Shown here piece after piece: positions 16,599 to 25,048 of a stretch of DNA of 57,482 nt (its first letter is position 1; each line of letters begins with the position of its first letter). A program made the position numbers and the translations under genes. Under the pieces are notes generated by a model. The model saw only the letters and a program-made list of their open reading frames with translations. It made no database searches and was not told where the DNA came from. The stretch is from Bacteroidales bacterium. GTDB taxonomy: Bacteria > Bacteroidota > Bacteroidia > Bacteroidales > P3. The stretch spans positions 1 through 57,482 of the forward strand of contig JAFZPH010000033.1 of NCBI GenBank assembly GCA_017550405.1, written 5' to 3'.

Positions 16599-16670
16599 AT
16601 GGCGACAGTACCGAAGCAAAAAACCACCTTTGTTTTCAAATCATTGGGGCATCGAGCCCCAATGATTTGA
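16599..16670 (+). CDS. candidate 23-residue small ORF ending inside a perfect hairpin
   Basis: Reads MATVPKQKTTFVFKSLG then HRAPMI and stops at TGA. The last 35 bases form a perfect 14-bp stem (TCAAATCATTGGGG with its complement, 7-base loop), so the stop codon lies in the stem. A second small hairpin (CTCTGG...CAGAG) follows at about 16684-16703. It could be a leader peptide, a micropeptide, or the chance coding of a structured RNA; I do not recognise it. It lies in the 750-base gap between the methyltransferase gene and the T9SS gene. Confidence 0.3.
   Translation: MATVPKQKTTFVFKSLGHRAPMI
16636..16670. repeat. perfect 14-bp palindrome with 7-base loop
   Basis: TCAAATCATTGGGG / CCCCAATGATTTGA around CATCGAG. 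No T-tract follows on either strand, which argues against a standard terminator. Confidence 0.6.
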
Positions 16671-16790
16671 GGCAAACCAAAAGCTCTGGCTCTTAATCAG
16701 AGTAAACCGTTTTCAATCGTAACAGTGGGCGGCAGACAACAAAAAACAGTCGATAATTATTAACCCTACAACTTAGAACCCCACCAGGGC

Positions 16791-16836
16791 CGTTCAATAT
16801 AGCATCGTTACCGCATCGTTGCTGCATCGTTACAGG
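16791..16836. repeat. short direct repeats GCATCGTTAC
   Basis: After CGTTCAATATA there are three near-copies of GCATCGTTac/gc spaced about 11 bases. The same CGTTCAATA..GCATCGTTAC arrangement occurs at 44523-44560, so it is a dispersed intergenic element. The remainder of the gap to 16920 shows no gene. Confidence 0.55.
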
Positions 16837-16920
16837 ATATAGCAACGGATAACGAAAGGATAACAATAGTTAAAGGATGCCATGTTGAAGGGTCTTAGTG
16901 CTATAAAGTTTGCGACGGAC

Positions 16921-16952
16921 AAAAAAAAGCGGGGCACCGTCGGTGCCCCGCT
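16921..16952 (-). terminator. intrinsic terminator of the 858-residue T9SS gene
   Basis: Minus strand AGCGGGGCACC-GAC-GGTGCCCCGCT followed by eight T residues: a textbook terminator. Confidence 0.92.
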
Positions 16953-16983
16953 CTATAGATGATTAGCGCTTAAGCGCAGAGAG

Positions 16984-19560
16984 TTAGCGGACAATCAGCT
17001 TCTCGACCTTGCTGAACTGATCGTTGGTGATACGGACGAAGTAAGCACCCTTGGCAAGGCTGTTGAGGTTGATGACGTTGGCATTCTCGGCATTGATGCT
17101 CTGGTTGTAAACAACACGGCCGCTCATGTCGATGATGGAGCAGTTGACCATACCGCTGACACCTTCGATGTTCAGGCTGACCTGAGAGGTGGCAGGATTG
17201 GGCTGAAGCTTCATGGTCACGTTGCTGGCAACGGGATCGATGCTGACGAGTTCGGTGAAGACAAAGTGGATAGTATGGTCGCCCTGGAGGTTGACGAACT
17301 GATACTGCCAGGTGTAGCTGTTCTCGTCTTCGTCGTAGTACATGGTGAGGTGGGGATCGCCTTCCTCGGTCTCCTCGTCATAGGGGAAGACCTCTTCACC
17401 ATCGATAAAGAGGTGAGCGATGCCGCAACCGCTGTTACCAACACCGGAGAGGACCACAGAGGAGCCTTCAGCGGGGGTGAGGGTGTTGCCGCACACTTCG
17501 TTACCGGCATAGACAACGGTACCGAAGTCGGTCTCTTCGCACTCAACATTGATGTTGACGCGGTTGACAGCCTGGGCGGGACCGACAAGGAGACGGATCA
17601 TAGGATTGTTCTCGGAGTAGTAAGCGAAGCCGCTAGGACGGCCAGTTCCACCGTAAGAAGGATCGTAGAAGTAGCTCTGGTACTGGTTGGGATAGTAGTA
17701 GTGAGCATACTTGGCGGTAGCCTCGTTGCTGGCGAAGCGGATGACGGTGTCGTGAGTGGTGGGACGGGTGGGGGAAGCAACACGGTAGGTACCGGTGGCC
17801 TCGCGGGCAACTGCGAAGTAGCTGTCTTCCTCAATGCTGTAACCTACACGATAGGAGGTGTTGGGGGTAAGAGCGGGCTGCTCGGGGAAGGGGATGATGA
17901 CGGTGTTGTACTGGCCAAGTTCGCGATAGCCATTGGAGTTACGGCCAATGACGGTGCTGTCGTTGACATCAGCAGCAGTGATTTCTTTGGGGTTGGCACC
18001 AGTGATGACGGTGTTGAATCCAACACTACCACCATCGTATTCGTCGGTCATAAGGACAGCGGAGATTCTGGAACCAGTGTTGTAGAAATTGCGGACGGGA
18101 GAAGCAACGAGCTCGATACCACGGATAACCCAGCCTTCGGGGATAACATCGTCGGTGGTGTAACGGGTGTTGATCATGTAGCCAGCCTGGAAGTAGTGGA
18201 CGTCTTCAGCATCCTCGGTGATGTACCAGGAGGTGCCGGATTGAACGAAGCCATAGAGCCAGTGGTTGTCGGGATAGTAGGTCAGAACGCCATTGTCGTG
18301 GCCCCAACGATAGTAACCGTCGGTCTGGGGAACGACATTGTAGTACATGGTGTCGTAGGTGAAGTTGACATCGCCGCTCTCGACCTTGGCGAACATGTAG
18401 TTGTCGCCAACGGTGTTGGTGGGCAGGTCAGAACCGGTGCCGTGGGAGATGGCGCCGTAGCCATACCAACCACGATATTCCATGGAGTCGGCAAAGATCC
18501 AACCGTGTTTGTCGACGATGATACCTTTGGTAGCGGAGACGGGGATGCTCTGGTTGTTGTATTCAACAATAGGAGTCTCGGTGTCCTGAGCGGCATTGAG
18601 GTGGACGAGGGAAGCGGTGACGTTGTTGCGGACGTTGGCACCGTTGTTCTCAACGAGGGTGTACCAAGCGGGGTTGATCTTCATGCCCTGGGGAACCAGG
18701 CCATAGTTACCTTCGACATAGTAGTCGTCGAACTGACGCATACGGTCGGCGGGGGCGGCAAGGACGTCGATATCGTCGATTATCCACCAAAAGCCGTAAG
18801 CATTGCCTCTGTGCTCATCGGGCATGAACCAACGGATGCGGATGCTGAGGTTGGGCTGACCGGCAGTAGCGGCGGGCAGGGAGTAGGTGAAGAAGCCACG
18901 GACAGTGGTGTTGACATTGACATCGACACCATCGACATTGATTTCGACGGAAGACCAGGAGGTACCGTTGGTGGAGTAGTCGATGTAGCATTCATCGTAG
19001 TACTTACGATAGTGCTGATAGAATCTCACATCGACGGTGGGAGCAGTGGTGGTATTAATGCTATCGATTTTGATGAAAGCATTGATATTACCGGAGTTGG
19101 GAGTGTTCTGCTCGTAGGGGACGAGCATCACGAAACCGTTATCACCAGTGGTGGATTGGTTCATGATGCTGGTACGCATAGTTTCGCAGAAACCAGCAAC
19201 GCCCTCGTTGCCTCCAAAAACCGAAACCAAACTGGGATAGATGTCGGCAAGGGGAGTGAGGTCATTGTCGGTGAGACCGGGGATGTGGCGCCAAGTGGCG
19301 AAGGGGTAGTTCATCGAGTGTGCATCAGCACCACTAGTGACAACACCAAGAGTGTAACCCACATTGGCGGCATGGAAGTCGACAGCCTTCAGGGTATCTC
19401 CAGCATCCTTGGTGAAGATGGAGCTGTTGAAGGTGTTCTCGATCATGGCAGCATTGTTAGCAGCCTTAACTTGTTGGCCCCGATGATTCGGGGTTGCCAT
19501 CTGTGCGAAAGTGAGCGATGCGCACAGGGCAAAAGTTAGAACCATTAATGTTTTTTTCAT
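16984..19560 (-). CDS. large secreted T9SS-sorted protein
   Basis: 858 residues: signal peptide MKKTLMVLTFALCASLTFA; about residues 60-275 with a galactose-binding/cleaved-adhesin-like jelly roll (VRFYQHYRKYYDECYIDYST, FWWIIDDIDVL); a long central region unlike anything I can name; and a type A T9SS sorting domain (about 785-858: MKLQPNPATSQVSLNIEG, LAKGAYFVRIT, final KLIVR). The jelly-roll motifs suggest an adhesin or a peptidase accessory domain, but no catalytic motif is visible. It is monocistronic, with TATATTTGCA upstream and a strong terminator downstream. Acidic residues are abundant (for example DEDEN), as in surface proteins. Confidence 0.88.
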   Translation of the reverse strand: MKKTLMVLTFALCASLTFAQMATPNHRGQQVKAANNAAMIENTFNSSIFTKDAGDTLKAVDFHAANVGYTLGVVTSGADAHSMNYPFATWRHIPGLTDNDLTPLADIYPSLVSVFGGNEGVAGFCETMRTSIMNQSTTGDNGFVMLVPYEQNTPNSGNINAFIKIDSINTTTAPTVDVRFYQHYRKYYDECYIDYSTNGTSWSSVEINVDGVDVNVNTTVRGFFTYSLPAATAGQPNLSIRIRWFMPDEHRGNAYGFWWIIDDIDVLAAPADRMRQFDDYYVEGNYGLVPQGMKINPAWYTLVENNGANVRNNVTASLVHLNAAQDTETPIVEYNNQSIPVSATKGIIVDKHGWIFADSMEYRGWYGYGAISHGTGSDLPTNTVGDNYMFAKVESGDVNFTYDTMYYNVVPQTDGYYRWGHDNGVLTYYPDNHWLYGFVQSGTSWYITEDAEDVHYFQAGYMINTRYTTDDVIPEGWVIRGIELVASPVRNFYNTGSRISAVLMTDEYDGGSVGFNTVITGANPKEITAADVNDSTVIGRNSNGYRELGQYNTVIIPFPEQPALTPNTSYRVGYSIEEDSYFAVAREATGTYRVASPTRPTTHDTVIRFASNEATAKYAHYYYPNQYQSYFYDPSYGGTGRPSGFAYYSENNPMIRLLVGPAQAVNRVNINVECEETDFGTVVYAGNEVCGNTLTPAEGSSVVLSGVGNSGCGIAHLFIDGEEVFPYDEETEEGDPHLTMYYDEDENSYTWQYQFVNLQGDHTIHFVFTELVSIDPVASNVTMKLQPNPATSQVSLNIEGVSGMVNCSIIDMSGRVVYNQSINAENANVINLNSLAKGAYFVRITNDQFSKVEKLIVR

Positions 19561-19672
19561 TGTTGTTTGAGATTTTGATGAATAATAAATTTTCTATTTA
19601 CATATCTTACATCCCTCATCGGCAACAGGTTAGGCTATTGCTTAGAGGGGTTTCGGGTGCTTATTTTTTCAA

Positions 19673-19682
19673 TGCAAATATA
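19673..19682 (-). promoter_or_regulatory. -7 promoter element for the 858-residue T9SS gene
   Basis: The minus strand reads TATATTTGCA about 115 bases before the ATG. The long AT-rich leader between them shows no other feature. Confidence 0.65.
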
Positions 19683-19851
19683 TAGCATTTTTTTGACATG
19701 GAAAGTTTTTTTTTGTTTTTTAATGATTTTTCACCCTTTTGCGGGAAAAGGGAGGGAATGGCGCGTTGTGGTCGATGCGGGGGAATGGGAGAATATTTAG
19801 CCTGCCGACACAATAAAAAGAGGAAAAGTCAGTTTTAGGAGGGTGATGACA

Positions 19852-21189
19852 ATGATATATACCATAATAAAGAGAAGGCACGTGAGTGCGTTATTACTGA
19901 CGGCTGCACTGCTGGCCTCGTGCGGAGGGAGCCGAAAGGGGGCCGTGGTGGACAACCGCTACCGGCGTCCGCCGATGCTGGAGGTGACGGCCGAGGAGTT
20001 GAGCAACGATTCGGCCCTGATCGACGCCACGGCACAGATGCTTGTGGGCAAGCAGGAGGAGGCCGCCGAGGGCTACAGGGCGTTGCTGAAGCGGAGCCCG
20101 GACTATGCCCCGGCGCACTATGGGCTGGGGCGGCTGTATCTGGCCTCGGGATGGATGGACAGCGCTTTGTACCACACCCGCCTGGCCTGCCGCCAGGACG
20201 GGGGCAACCGCTGGTACCGCATCCAGCTGGCCAGGATATACGAGCAGATGCGCGACGGCAAGAACCTGACGGCGACCTGGGAGGAGCTGGTGAAGCGGTA
20301 TCCCGACGAGACGGACTTCTACTACAACCTGTCCAATGCATATCTGTATAACAACGATGTGCCGTCGAGCATCGAGGTGCTGGACCGTGTGGAGAAGCGT
20401 TTCGGGATAACCGAGACGGTGTCGCTGCAGAAGCAGAAGCTATGGAATGCCATCGACAAACCCGACAAGGCCCGGAAGGAGCTAGAGAAGCTGGCGGCGG
20501 CGGTGCCGTCGGAGCCGCGATACAGCGCCATTCTGGCCGAGAGTTTCATGAACGAGAAGAACTACAGCAAGGCGCTGCAGTATTACAATTATATATTGGA
20601 GACAAACCCGGAAGACGAAAACATCCACGTGGCGCTGGCGTCGTGCCATCTGTCGATGGGGAACCTGGGAGAGGCCTACCGCCATCTGCGTCTCGGAGTA
20701 TGGAACCCCGAGGTGAGTTGCCGCGACGGCATGGTGTTCATCACCGAGTTTATGCGGAACGAGCCTTTCTTCAACGCCTATGGGCGGAAGTGTTTCCTGC
20801 TGGCCGACAGCATAGCTGGCAGATGCGTGGAGCATGACGGATACGAGGTGCTGTACGGGCAGATGCTGGCGGCGCAGGGACGTTTTGCCGAGGCGGCAGA
20901 GCGGTTCAAGGCGCATCTGTCGGCGGACAAGAGCCAGTACAGCGTATGGGAGGCCCTGCTGATATGCGAGGGGCAGGCCGGACAGGAAGAGGCGATGATG
21001 GAGCATGCCCTCACTGCGTCGGAGCTGTTCCCCCTGCACCTGCGGCCCTACCTGATACTGGCAGAGGGCTACATGCAGCGCGGCGAATACGAGAAGGCCC
21101 GCTTCTACATTGAACGGTGCCTGATGATTGCCCCCAACGAGCCCACTGTGAAGAACCTGAAAAAAACAATAGAACAGAAATGCCAATGA
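19852..21189 (+). CDS. TPR-repeat lipoprotein
   Basis: A roughly 445-residue outer-membrane-type lipoprotein with lipobox LLASCGGS near residue 24, followed by several tetratricopeptide repeats (AAEGYRALLKRSPDYAPAHY, YYNLSNAYLYNND, KALQYYNYILETNPEDENIH, PYLILAEGYMQRGEYEKARF). It presumably scaffolds protein contacts in the periplasm; partners are unknown. AGGAGGG at about 19837-19843 favours the ATG at 19852, though ATG 19846 and GTG 19843 are in frame. Codons are more G-rich than those of neighbouring genes. It opens an operon in which each next start overlaps the previous stop: DUF4292 lipoprotein, secreted protein, tadA. Confidence 0.88.
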   Translation: MIYTIIKRRHVSALLLTAALLASCGGSRKGAVVDNRYRRPPMLEVTAEELSNDSALIDATAQMLVGKQEEAAEGYRALLKRSPDYAPAHYGLGRLYLASGWMDSALYHTRLACRQDGGNRWYRIQLARIYEQMRDGKNLTATWEELVKRYPDETDFYYNLSNAYLYNNDVPSSIEVLDRVEKRFGITETVSLQKQKLWNAIDKPDKARKELEKLAAAVPSEPRYSAILAESFMNEKNYSKALQYYNYILETNPEDENIHVALASCHLSMGNLGEAYRHLRLGVWNPEVSCRDGMVFITEFMRNEPFFNAYGRKCFLLADSIAGRCVEHDGYEVLYGQMLAAQGRFAEAAERFKAHLSADKSQYSVWEALLICEGQAGQEEAMMEHALTASELFPLHLRPYLILAEGYMQRGEYEKARFYIERCLMIAPNEPTVKNLKKTIEQKCQ

Positions 21190-21704
21190 GAAGGATGCTA
21201 TTCATGGCGTTGGCGGTGACGTCGCTCCTGGCGACGGGATGCCGCAGCCAGCGGGATGCCGCGGGCACGACGACGGCCAACGAGGGCCAGCCGCCGGCAA
21301 CGGCGTATACGCCCAAATACTATACCTCCAACTTCACCTGCTCGGCCCAGGGGCTACAGGCCTCCGGACAGCTGAGGATGCAGCCGGACAGTATTATCTG
21401 GCTCAGCGCCTCGAAGGTTATCGAGCTGGCGAGAGCACGCTTTACGCCCGACTCGGCAGTGGTATACGCCAAGGTGATGGGACGGTGTTTCCGCGGCACA
21501 TACAGCGACCTGCAGAAGCGGTTCGGTTTCCGCACCAGCTTTGCCGAATTGCAGAAGATGATTACCGCCGACGACGGCGCGGCCCAGCTGTCCACCATCG
21601 CCAACCAGTTCGGGGTGGAGGCCACCTTTACCCTCGAGCCTTGGAAAGAGGTGAAGGAGCTGACTTTCCCGCTTGCGATACCATCAAATATTAACCCATT
21701 ATAA
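21186..21704 (+). CDS. DUF4292 family lipoprotein
   Basis: 172 residues: signal MRRMLFMALAVTSLLATGC with lipobox Cys near 19, then a LolA/LolB-like beta fold typical of DUF4292 (FTCSAQGLQASGQLRMQPDS, IIWLSASKVIELARARFTPD, a GTYSDLQKRFG segment). DUF4292 genes normally follow a TPR gene, as here. An ATG at 21180 is also in frame; 21186 was chosen because its ATGA overlaps the upstream stop. The fold suggests lipoprotein or lipid handling at the outer membrane (inference). Confidence 0.85.
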   Translation: MRRMLFMALAVTSLLATGCRSQRDAAGTTTANEGQPPATAYTPKYYTSNFTCSAQGLQASGQLRMQPDSIIWLSASKVIELARARFTPDSAVVYAKVMGRCFRGTYSDLQKRFGFRTSFAELQKMITADDGAAQLSTIANQFGVEATFTLEPWKEVKELTFPLAIPSNINPL

Positions 21705-22504
21705 TGAACCAGAATATGAAAAAAGTTGCCGTTGCCTTACTTGCCATAGTGACGCTAGGGGCGCTGCGGGCACAGGAGCCCGTCCGCATCAACAGCACCG
21801 ACCCCATGGAAGGGGACACCGCCATAGCGGCCAGCATTATCAACAACTACCTCAGCTTGATCGACTTCGAACATCTGTTGACCGACAGTGTGCTGTATGT
21901 GAAATCGAGTGTGGTGGAACGTTCGCACAGCAACGACACCATCACCATCCTGCGCTGGTATGGCAACCGTGGGCAGAACCGCATCGAGATGTGGCAGAAA
22001 GGGAAACTGAATGATGCCTATTACGGTGACGGGAGGAAGCTTTTCCGCCGCTTCTCGGAGACATACCGCCAGTGGCGCAATGTGTCGCAGATGTCGTATT
22101 ATGACCTCACGATGCCGCTGGATATCCGCGGGGCACTGTATAATTGGCGCAGCAAGGGGTCGGAAGCCTACTATCAAGGGCAATATACCTATAACGAGCA
22201 CCCGGTGTGGCGTGTGTTTGTCGCCTCGCCCTCGGTATACGACAGGAACTATTTCTTCGAGAGAGAGACAGGGCTGCTGTTTCTGGTGACGGAGGAGGAC
22301 CACATCTATGGAAACGACAAGGTGGCGGTGAATGCCCAGAAGGTCGACTGGCGTGCATGGCACGAGTTCTCCCCGTTCCATGGTGTCCTGCTGCCGACAA
22401 TGGAGTCGTATCAGGTGGATGGGCAACTGTTCATCATCCATCACGAGTATGAGCTGCTCCCCAAAAACAACACCTACTTCACAGAAAACGTTTACACCCC
22501 ATGA
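21704..22504 (+). CDS. secreted protein of unknown function, outer-membrane lipoprotein-sorting-like
   Basis: 266 residues with signal peptide (MKKVAVALLAIVTLGALRA), no lipobox. The repeated beta strands (TITILRWYGNRGQNRIEMWQ, KLNDAYYGDGRKLFRR, HPVWRVFVASPSVYDRNYFF, ETGLLFLVTEED) resemble the LolA/LppX-type half-barrel seen in outer-membrane lipoprotein-sorting proteins. Function is unproven. Translation is coupled: TAATG overlaps the DUF4292 stop, and the gene's own TGA overlaps the tadA start. In relatives an EnvC-type M23 peptidase often occupies this position (recollection, not checked). Confidence 0.75.
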   Translation: MNQNMKKVAVALLAIVTLGALRAQEPVRINSTDPMEGDTAIAASIINNYLSLIDFEHLLTDSVLYVKSSVVERSHSNDTITILRWYGNRGQNRIEMWQKGKLNDAYYGDGRKLFRRFSETYRQWRNVSQMSYYDLTMPLDIRGALYNWRSKGSEAYYQGQYTYNEHPVWRVFVASPSVYDRNYFFERETGLLFLVTEEDHIYGNDKVAVNAQKVDWRAWHEFSPFHGVLLPTMESYQVDGQLFIIHHEYELLPKNNTYFTENVYTP

Positions 22505-22950
22505 GCCTCTTCGACAATCCCGACGAATACTACATGCAGCAGGCGTTGCGTGAGGCCCGTGCCGCTGCCGAGGAGGACGAAATACCCGTGGGGGCAGTCA
22601 TCGTCAGCGACGAGCGCATCATCGCCCGTGCCCACAACAACACCGAGCGGCTGCACGACGTGACCGCCCATGCCGAGATGCTTGCCTTTACCGCCGCCAC
22701 AAACATGCTTGATGCGAAATATCTGACCGAATGCACGCTGTATGTCACCCTCGAGCCCTGCGTGATGTGCGCGGGTGCGGCGGGATGGACACAGATAGGT
22801 CGCATCGTGTACGGCGCCTCGGACCCTAAACGCGGCTTTGAACGCTTGGGGCACGGGATGCTGCACCCGAAGACGGCTGTACAGGGCGGTGTGTTGAAAG
22901 AGGAATGCGAGGCCCTGCTGAAGGATTTTTTCACGAAGAAAAGACAATAG
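22501..22950 (+). CDS. tadA: tRNA(adenosine34) deaminase
   Basis: Deaminates A34 to inosine in the tRNA-Arg(ACG) anticodon, an essential function. 149 residues. The zinc site is HAE (57-59, TAHAEMLA) and PCVMC (86-90, LEPCVMCAGA). The signature EDEIPVGAVIV and the tail GVLKEECEALLKDFF are typical of TadA, with GASDPKRGFE before the conserved HP (LHPKTAV). The ATG overlaps the previous stop (ATGA at 22501-22504), so it is cotranslated with the lipoprotein operon. Confidence 0.95.
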   Translation: MSLFDNPDEYYMQQALREARAAAEEDEIPVGAVIVSDERIIARAHNNTERLHDVTAHAEMLAFTAATNMLDAKYLTECTLYVTLEPCVMCAGAAGWTQIGRIVYGASDPKRGFERLGHGMLHPKTAVQGGVLKEECEALLKDFFTKKRQ

Positions 22951-22983
22951 TACCCCCAACCCACCCATTACAACCCATAGACT

Positions 22984-24135
22984 ATGTCGAACACACTATT
23001 CCCCTCCGGCGCCACAGCCTTGAGCACAACGAAAAGAATAGAATGGATTGACGCATTGCGCGGGTTCACCATGATACTGGTGGTGTTCTCGCATATTGAG
23101 ACCTTGGGATTCGAGATGCCCCGCAGCACGGTGAACGATTTCTTCTCGATGTTCAGGATGCCGCTGTTCTTCTTCATCAGCGGGTTTATAGCATTCCGTG
23201 CCGGCGAGGTATGGAACAGGCAGTATTTCACCCGCCAGATGCTGAAGAAGATGCGGATACAGATTATCCCCACATTGTTTTTCGGGCTGCTTTTTTCCAT
23301 CACCGTCTTCGCACACCGTTACCACGAGACGACCGCCGACAGTATCTTTATGTTCTTCGACAATCCCTCGAAACTGGGATACTGGTTTACCGTTGCCTTG
23401 CTGGCGATGTTTGTCGTCTACTACACGGTGTCGTTTGTCCTTGCCCGATGCCGAATGGCAACACGGCAGTTGGTGCTGGCAGGCATTGCGGTGGCGCTCT
23501 ACCTGTGTTCCCTGGCAGGAAGCTCCACCATATACCAATACCCCTTGGCACGATGGTTCAGCCTGTATAACTTCATGCTCTACTTCCAGTTCTTTGTGTT
23601 CGGCAACATCTTTGCCTGCTACCAGGAGCGCATCTTCCGCTTCCTTCAACGCCCGAACATCATCGGATGCATCATCCTGCTGTTTTTCGGGTTCTATATA
23701 GCCAACAGTTTCCTTAAAGGCTCCAGCCTGATGAACTCGTCCGCGTGGAAACTGACCAGCAAGCTGCTTGTGGAGGGGGTACGCTACCTGGGGATACTCA
23801 GTGTTGTATCCGCTTTCAGGCATTACGAACAGGCATTCTCGTCGAATACCCGCATCGGACGCAGTCTCCAATATATCGGGAAACGAACCCTCGACATCTA
23901 CCTGCTGCACTATTTCCTTATCCCCAACCTCACTATGGCGGGAGCGTTCTTCTGCAAAGTGGAGAACACTGTCCTCCAGACTTCGTGCTCCACAGCCCTT
24001 GCGTTGCTTGTGATAGCCTTCTGCCTGTTGATTAGCAACTTTATACGAACCAGCTCTACCCTGGCCTACTATCTGTTCGGGGTGAAACGGGACAAGGCAC
24101 ACGCCACCCCTTCAAACAATCAAGATTCGAAATAA
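22984..24135 (+). CDS. membrane acyltransferase (acyltransferase 3 family)
   Basis: 383 residues with about ten membrane segments. The N-terminal signature RIEWIDALRGFTMILVVFSH, with catalytic-type His after the first helix, and RMPLFFFISGFI define the acyltransferase-3 family (OafA/NodX/WcfH-like). These enzymes O-acetylate cell-surface or exported polysaccharides using cytoplasmic acyl-CoA. The substrate is unknown; no glycan biosynthesis cluster surrounds it apart from the sugar-type nucleotidyltransferase 22 bases downstream, which may share its transcript. Confidence 0.88.
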   Translation: MSNTLFPSGATALSTTKRIEWIDALRGFTMILVVFSHIETLGFEMPRSTVNDFFSMFRMPLFFFISGFIAFRAGEVWNRQYFTRQMLKKMRIQIIPTLFFGLLFSITVFAHRYHETTADSIFMFFDNPSKLGYWFTVALLAMFVVYYTVSFVLARCRMATRQLVLAGIAVALYLCSLAGSSTIYQYPLARWFSLYNFMLYFQFFVFGNIFACYQERIFRFLQRPNIIGCIILLFFGFYIANSFLKGSSLMNSSAWKLTSKLLVEGVRYLGILSVVSAFRHYEQAFSSNTRIGRSLQYIGKRTLDIYLLHYFLIPNLTMAGAFFCKVENTVLQTSCSTALALLVIAFCLLISNFIRTSSTLAYYLFGVKRDKAHATPSNNQDSK

Positions 24136-24157
24136 AATACATTATAATATTAAGAAT

Positions 24158-25048
24158 ATGAAACCTACATTATTAGTTCTTGCAGCCGGCATGGGCAGTC
24201 GCTACGGCGGACTGAAACAGATGGACGGCGTAGGCCCCAACGGGGAGATTATCATGGACTACTCCATCAACGACGCCATCCGCGCGGGATTCGGCAAAGT
24301 GGTATTTGTTATCCGCCATAGCTTTGAAGAGGAGTTCAAAGCCAAAATCAACGCCGAGCATTTCGGCAACCGCATAGCCGTGGAGTATGTTTTCCAAGAG
24401 CTGAACTACCTGCCCGAGGGATTCACAGTGCCCGAAGGCCGCGAAAAGCCCTGGGGGACCAACCACGCCATCCTCATGGCCAAGGACGTGATACACGAGC
24501 CTTTCGCCATCATCAATGCCGACGACTTCTATGGCCGCGACGCTTTCCAAGTGATGGGCGACCACCTGCGCACCCTCGACGGCACAAAGGGCCAGTACTG
24601 CATGGTGGGCTACCGGCTGGAGAATACACTGAGCGAACACGGCACGGTGTCGCGCGGGGTATGCGAAGTGGATGAGAACGGTTTGCTGGCAGGCATGACC
24701 GAACGCACCAGTATCGGTCGCACAGCCAACGGCATTGAATATAAAGATGCGGACGGGTCGATGCACCCCCTGCCAGCCGATGCCACGGTGTCGATGAACC
24801 TGTTCGGCTTCACCCCCGACTATTTTGTCGAGAGCGAGAAACTGTTCGTCACCTTCCTCCGCGAACACGGCAACGAGCTGAAATCGGAATACTACATTCC
24901 CTATGCCGTCAATACGTTTATCAACAGCGGCTATGCCACCATGCGGGTGCTGAAGACCACGGCTCAGTGGTTCGGCGTCACGTATAAGGAGGACCGCCCC
25001 ATCGTTGTGGAACGGCTGAAGAAACTGCATGACGAGGGAGTTTATTGA
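24158..25048 (+). CDS. sugar-phosphate nucleotidyltransferase family protein
   Basis: 296 residues with an NTP-transferase Rossmann-like fold: VLAAGMGSRYGGLKQMDGVG is the G-rich nucleotide-binding signature with its conserved Arg and Lys, and AIINADDFYGRDAF supplies the metal-binding Asp pair. It is the Bacteroidota 'nucleotidyltransferase' type similar to GalU/RmlA enzymes, but with GTNHAILMAKDVI instead of the RmlA-specific loop, so the sugar and nucleotide cannot be assigned. It follows the acyltransferase gene, and its last 20 bases overlap the next gene. Confidence 0.87.
   Translation: MKPTLLVLAAGMGSRYGGLKQMDGVGPNGEIIMDYSINDAIRAGFGKVVFVIRHSFEEEFKAKINAEHFGNRIAVEYVFQELNYLPEGFTVPEGREKPWGTNHAILMAKDVIHEPFAIINADDFYGRDAFQVMGDHLRTLDGTKGQYCMVGYRLENTLSEHGTVSRGVCEVDENGLLAGMTERTSIGRTANGIEYKDADGSMHPLPADATVSMNLFGFTPDYFVESEKLFVTFLREHGNELKSEYYIPYAVNTFINSGYATMRVLKTTAQWFGVTYKEDRPIVVERLKKLHDEGVY

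Noticed and set aside
16681..16720. Possible tRNA-Lys (CTCTTAA anticodon arm)
   Set aside because: Only the anticodon stem-loop can be drawn. No acceptor pairing, D arm or proper T arm fits the flanks.
17266..19539. 757-codon open frame on the plus strand
   Set aside because: It is antisense to the 858-residue T9SS gene, its composition (Gly/Val/Asp runs) mirrors the sense codon bias, and the sense frame has a signal peptide, domains, promoter and terminator.
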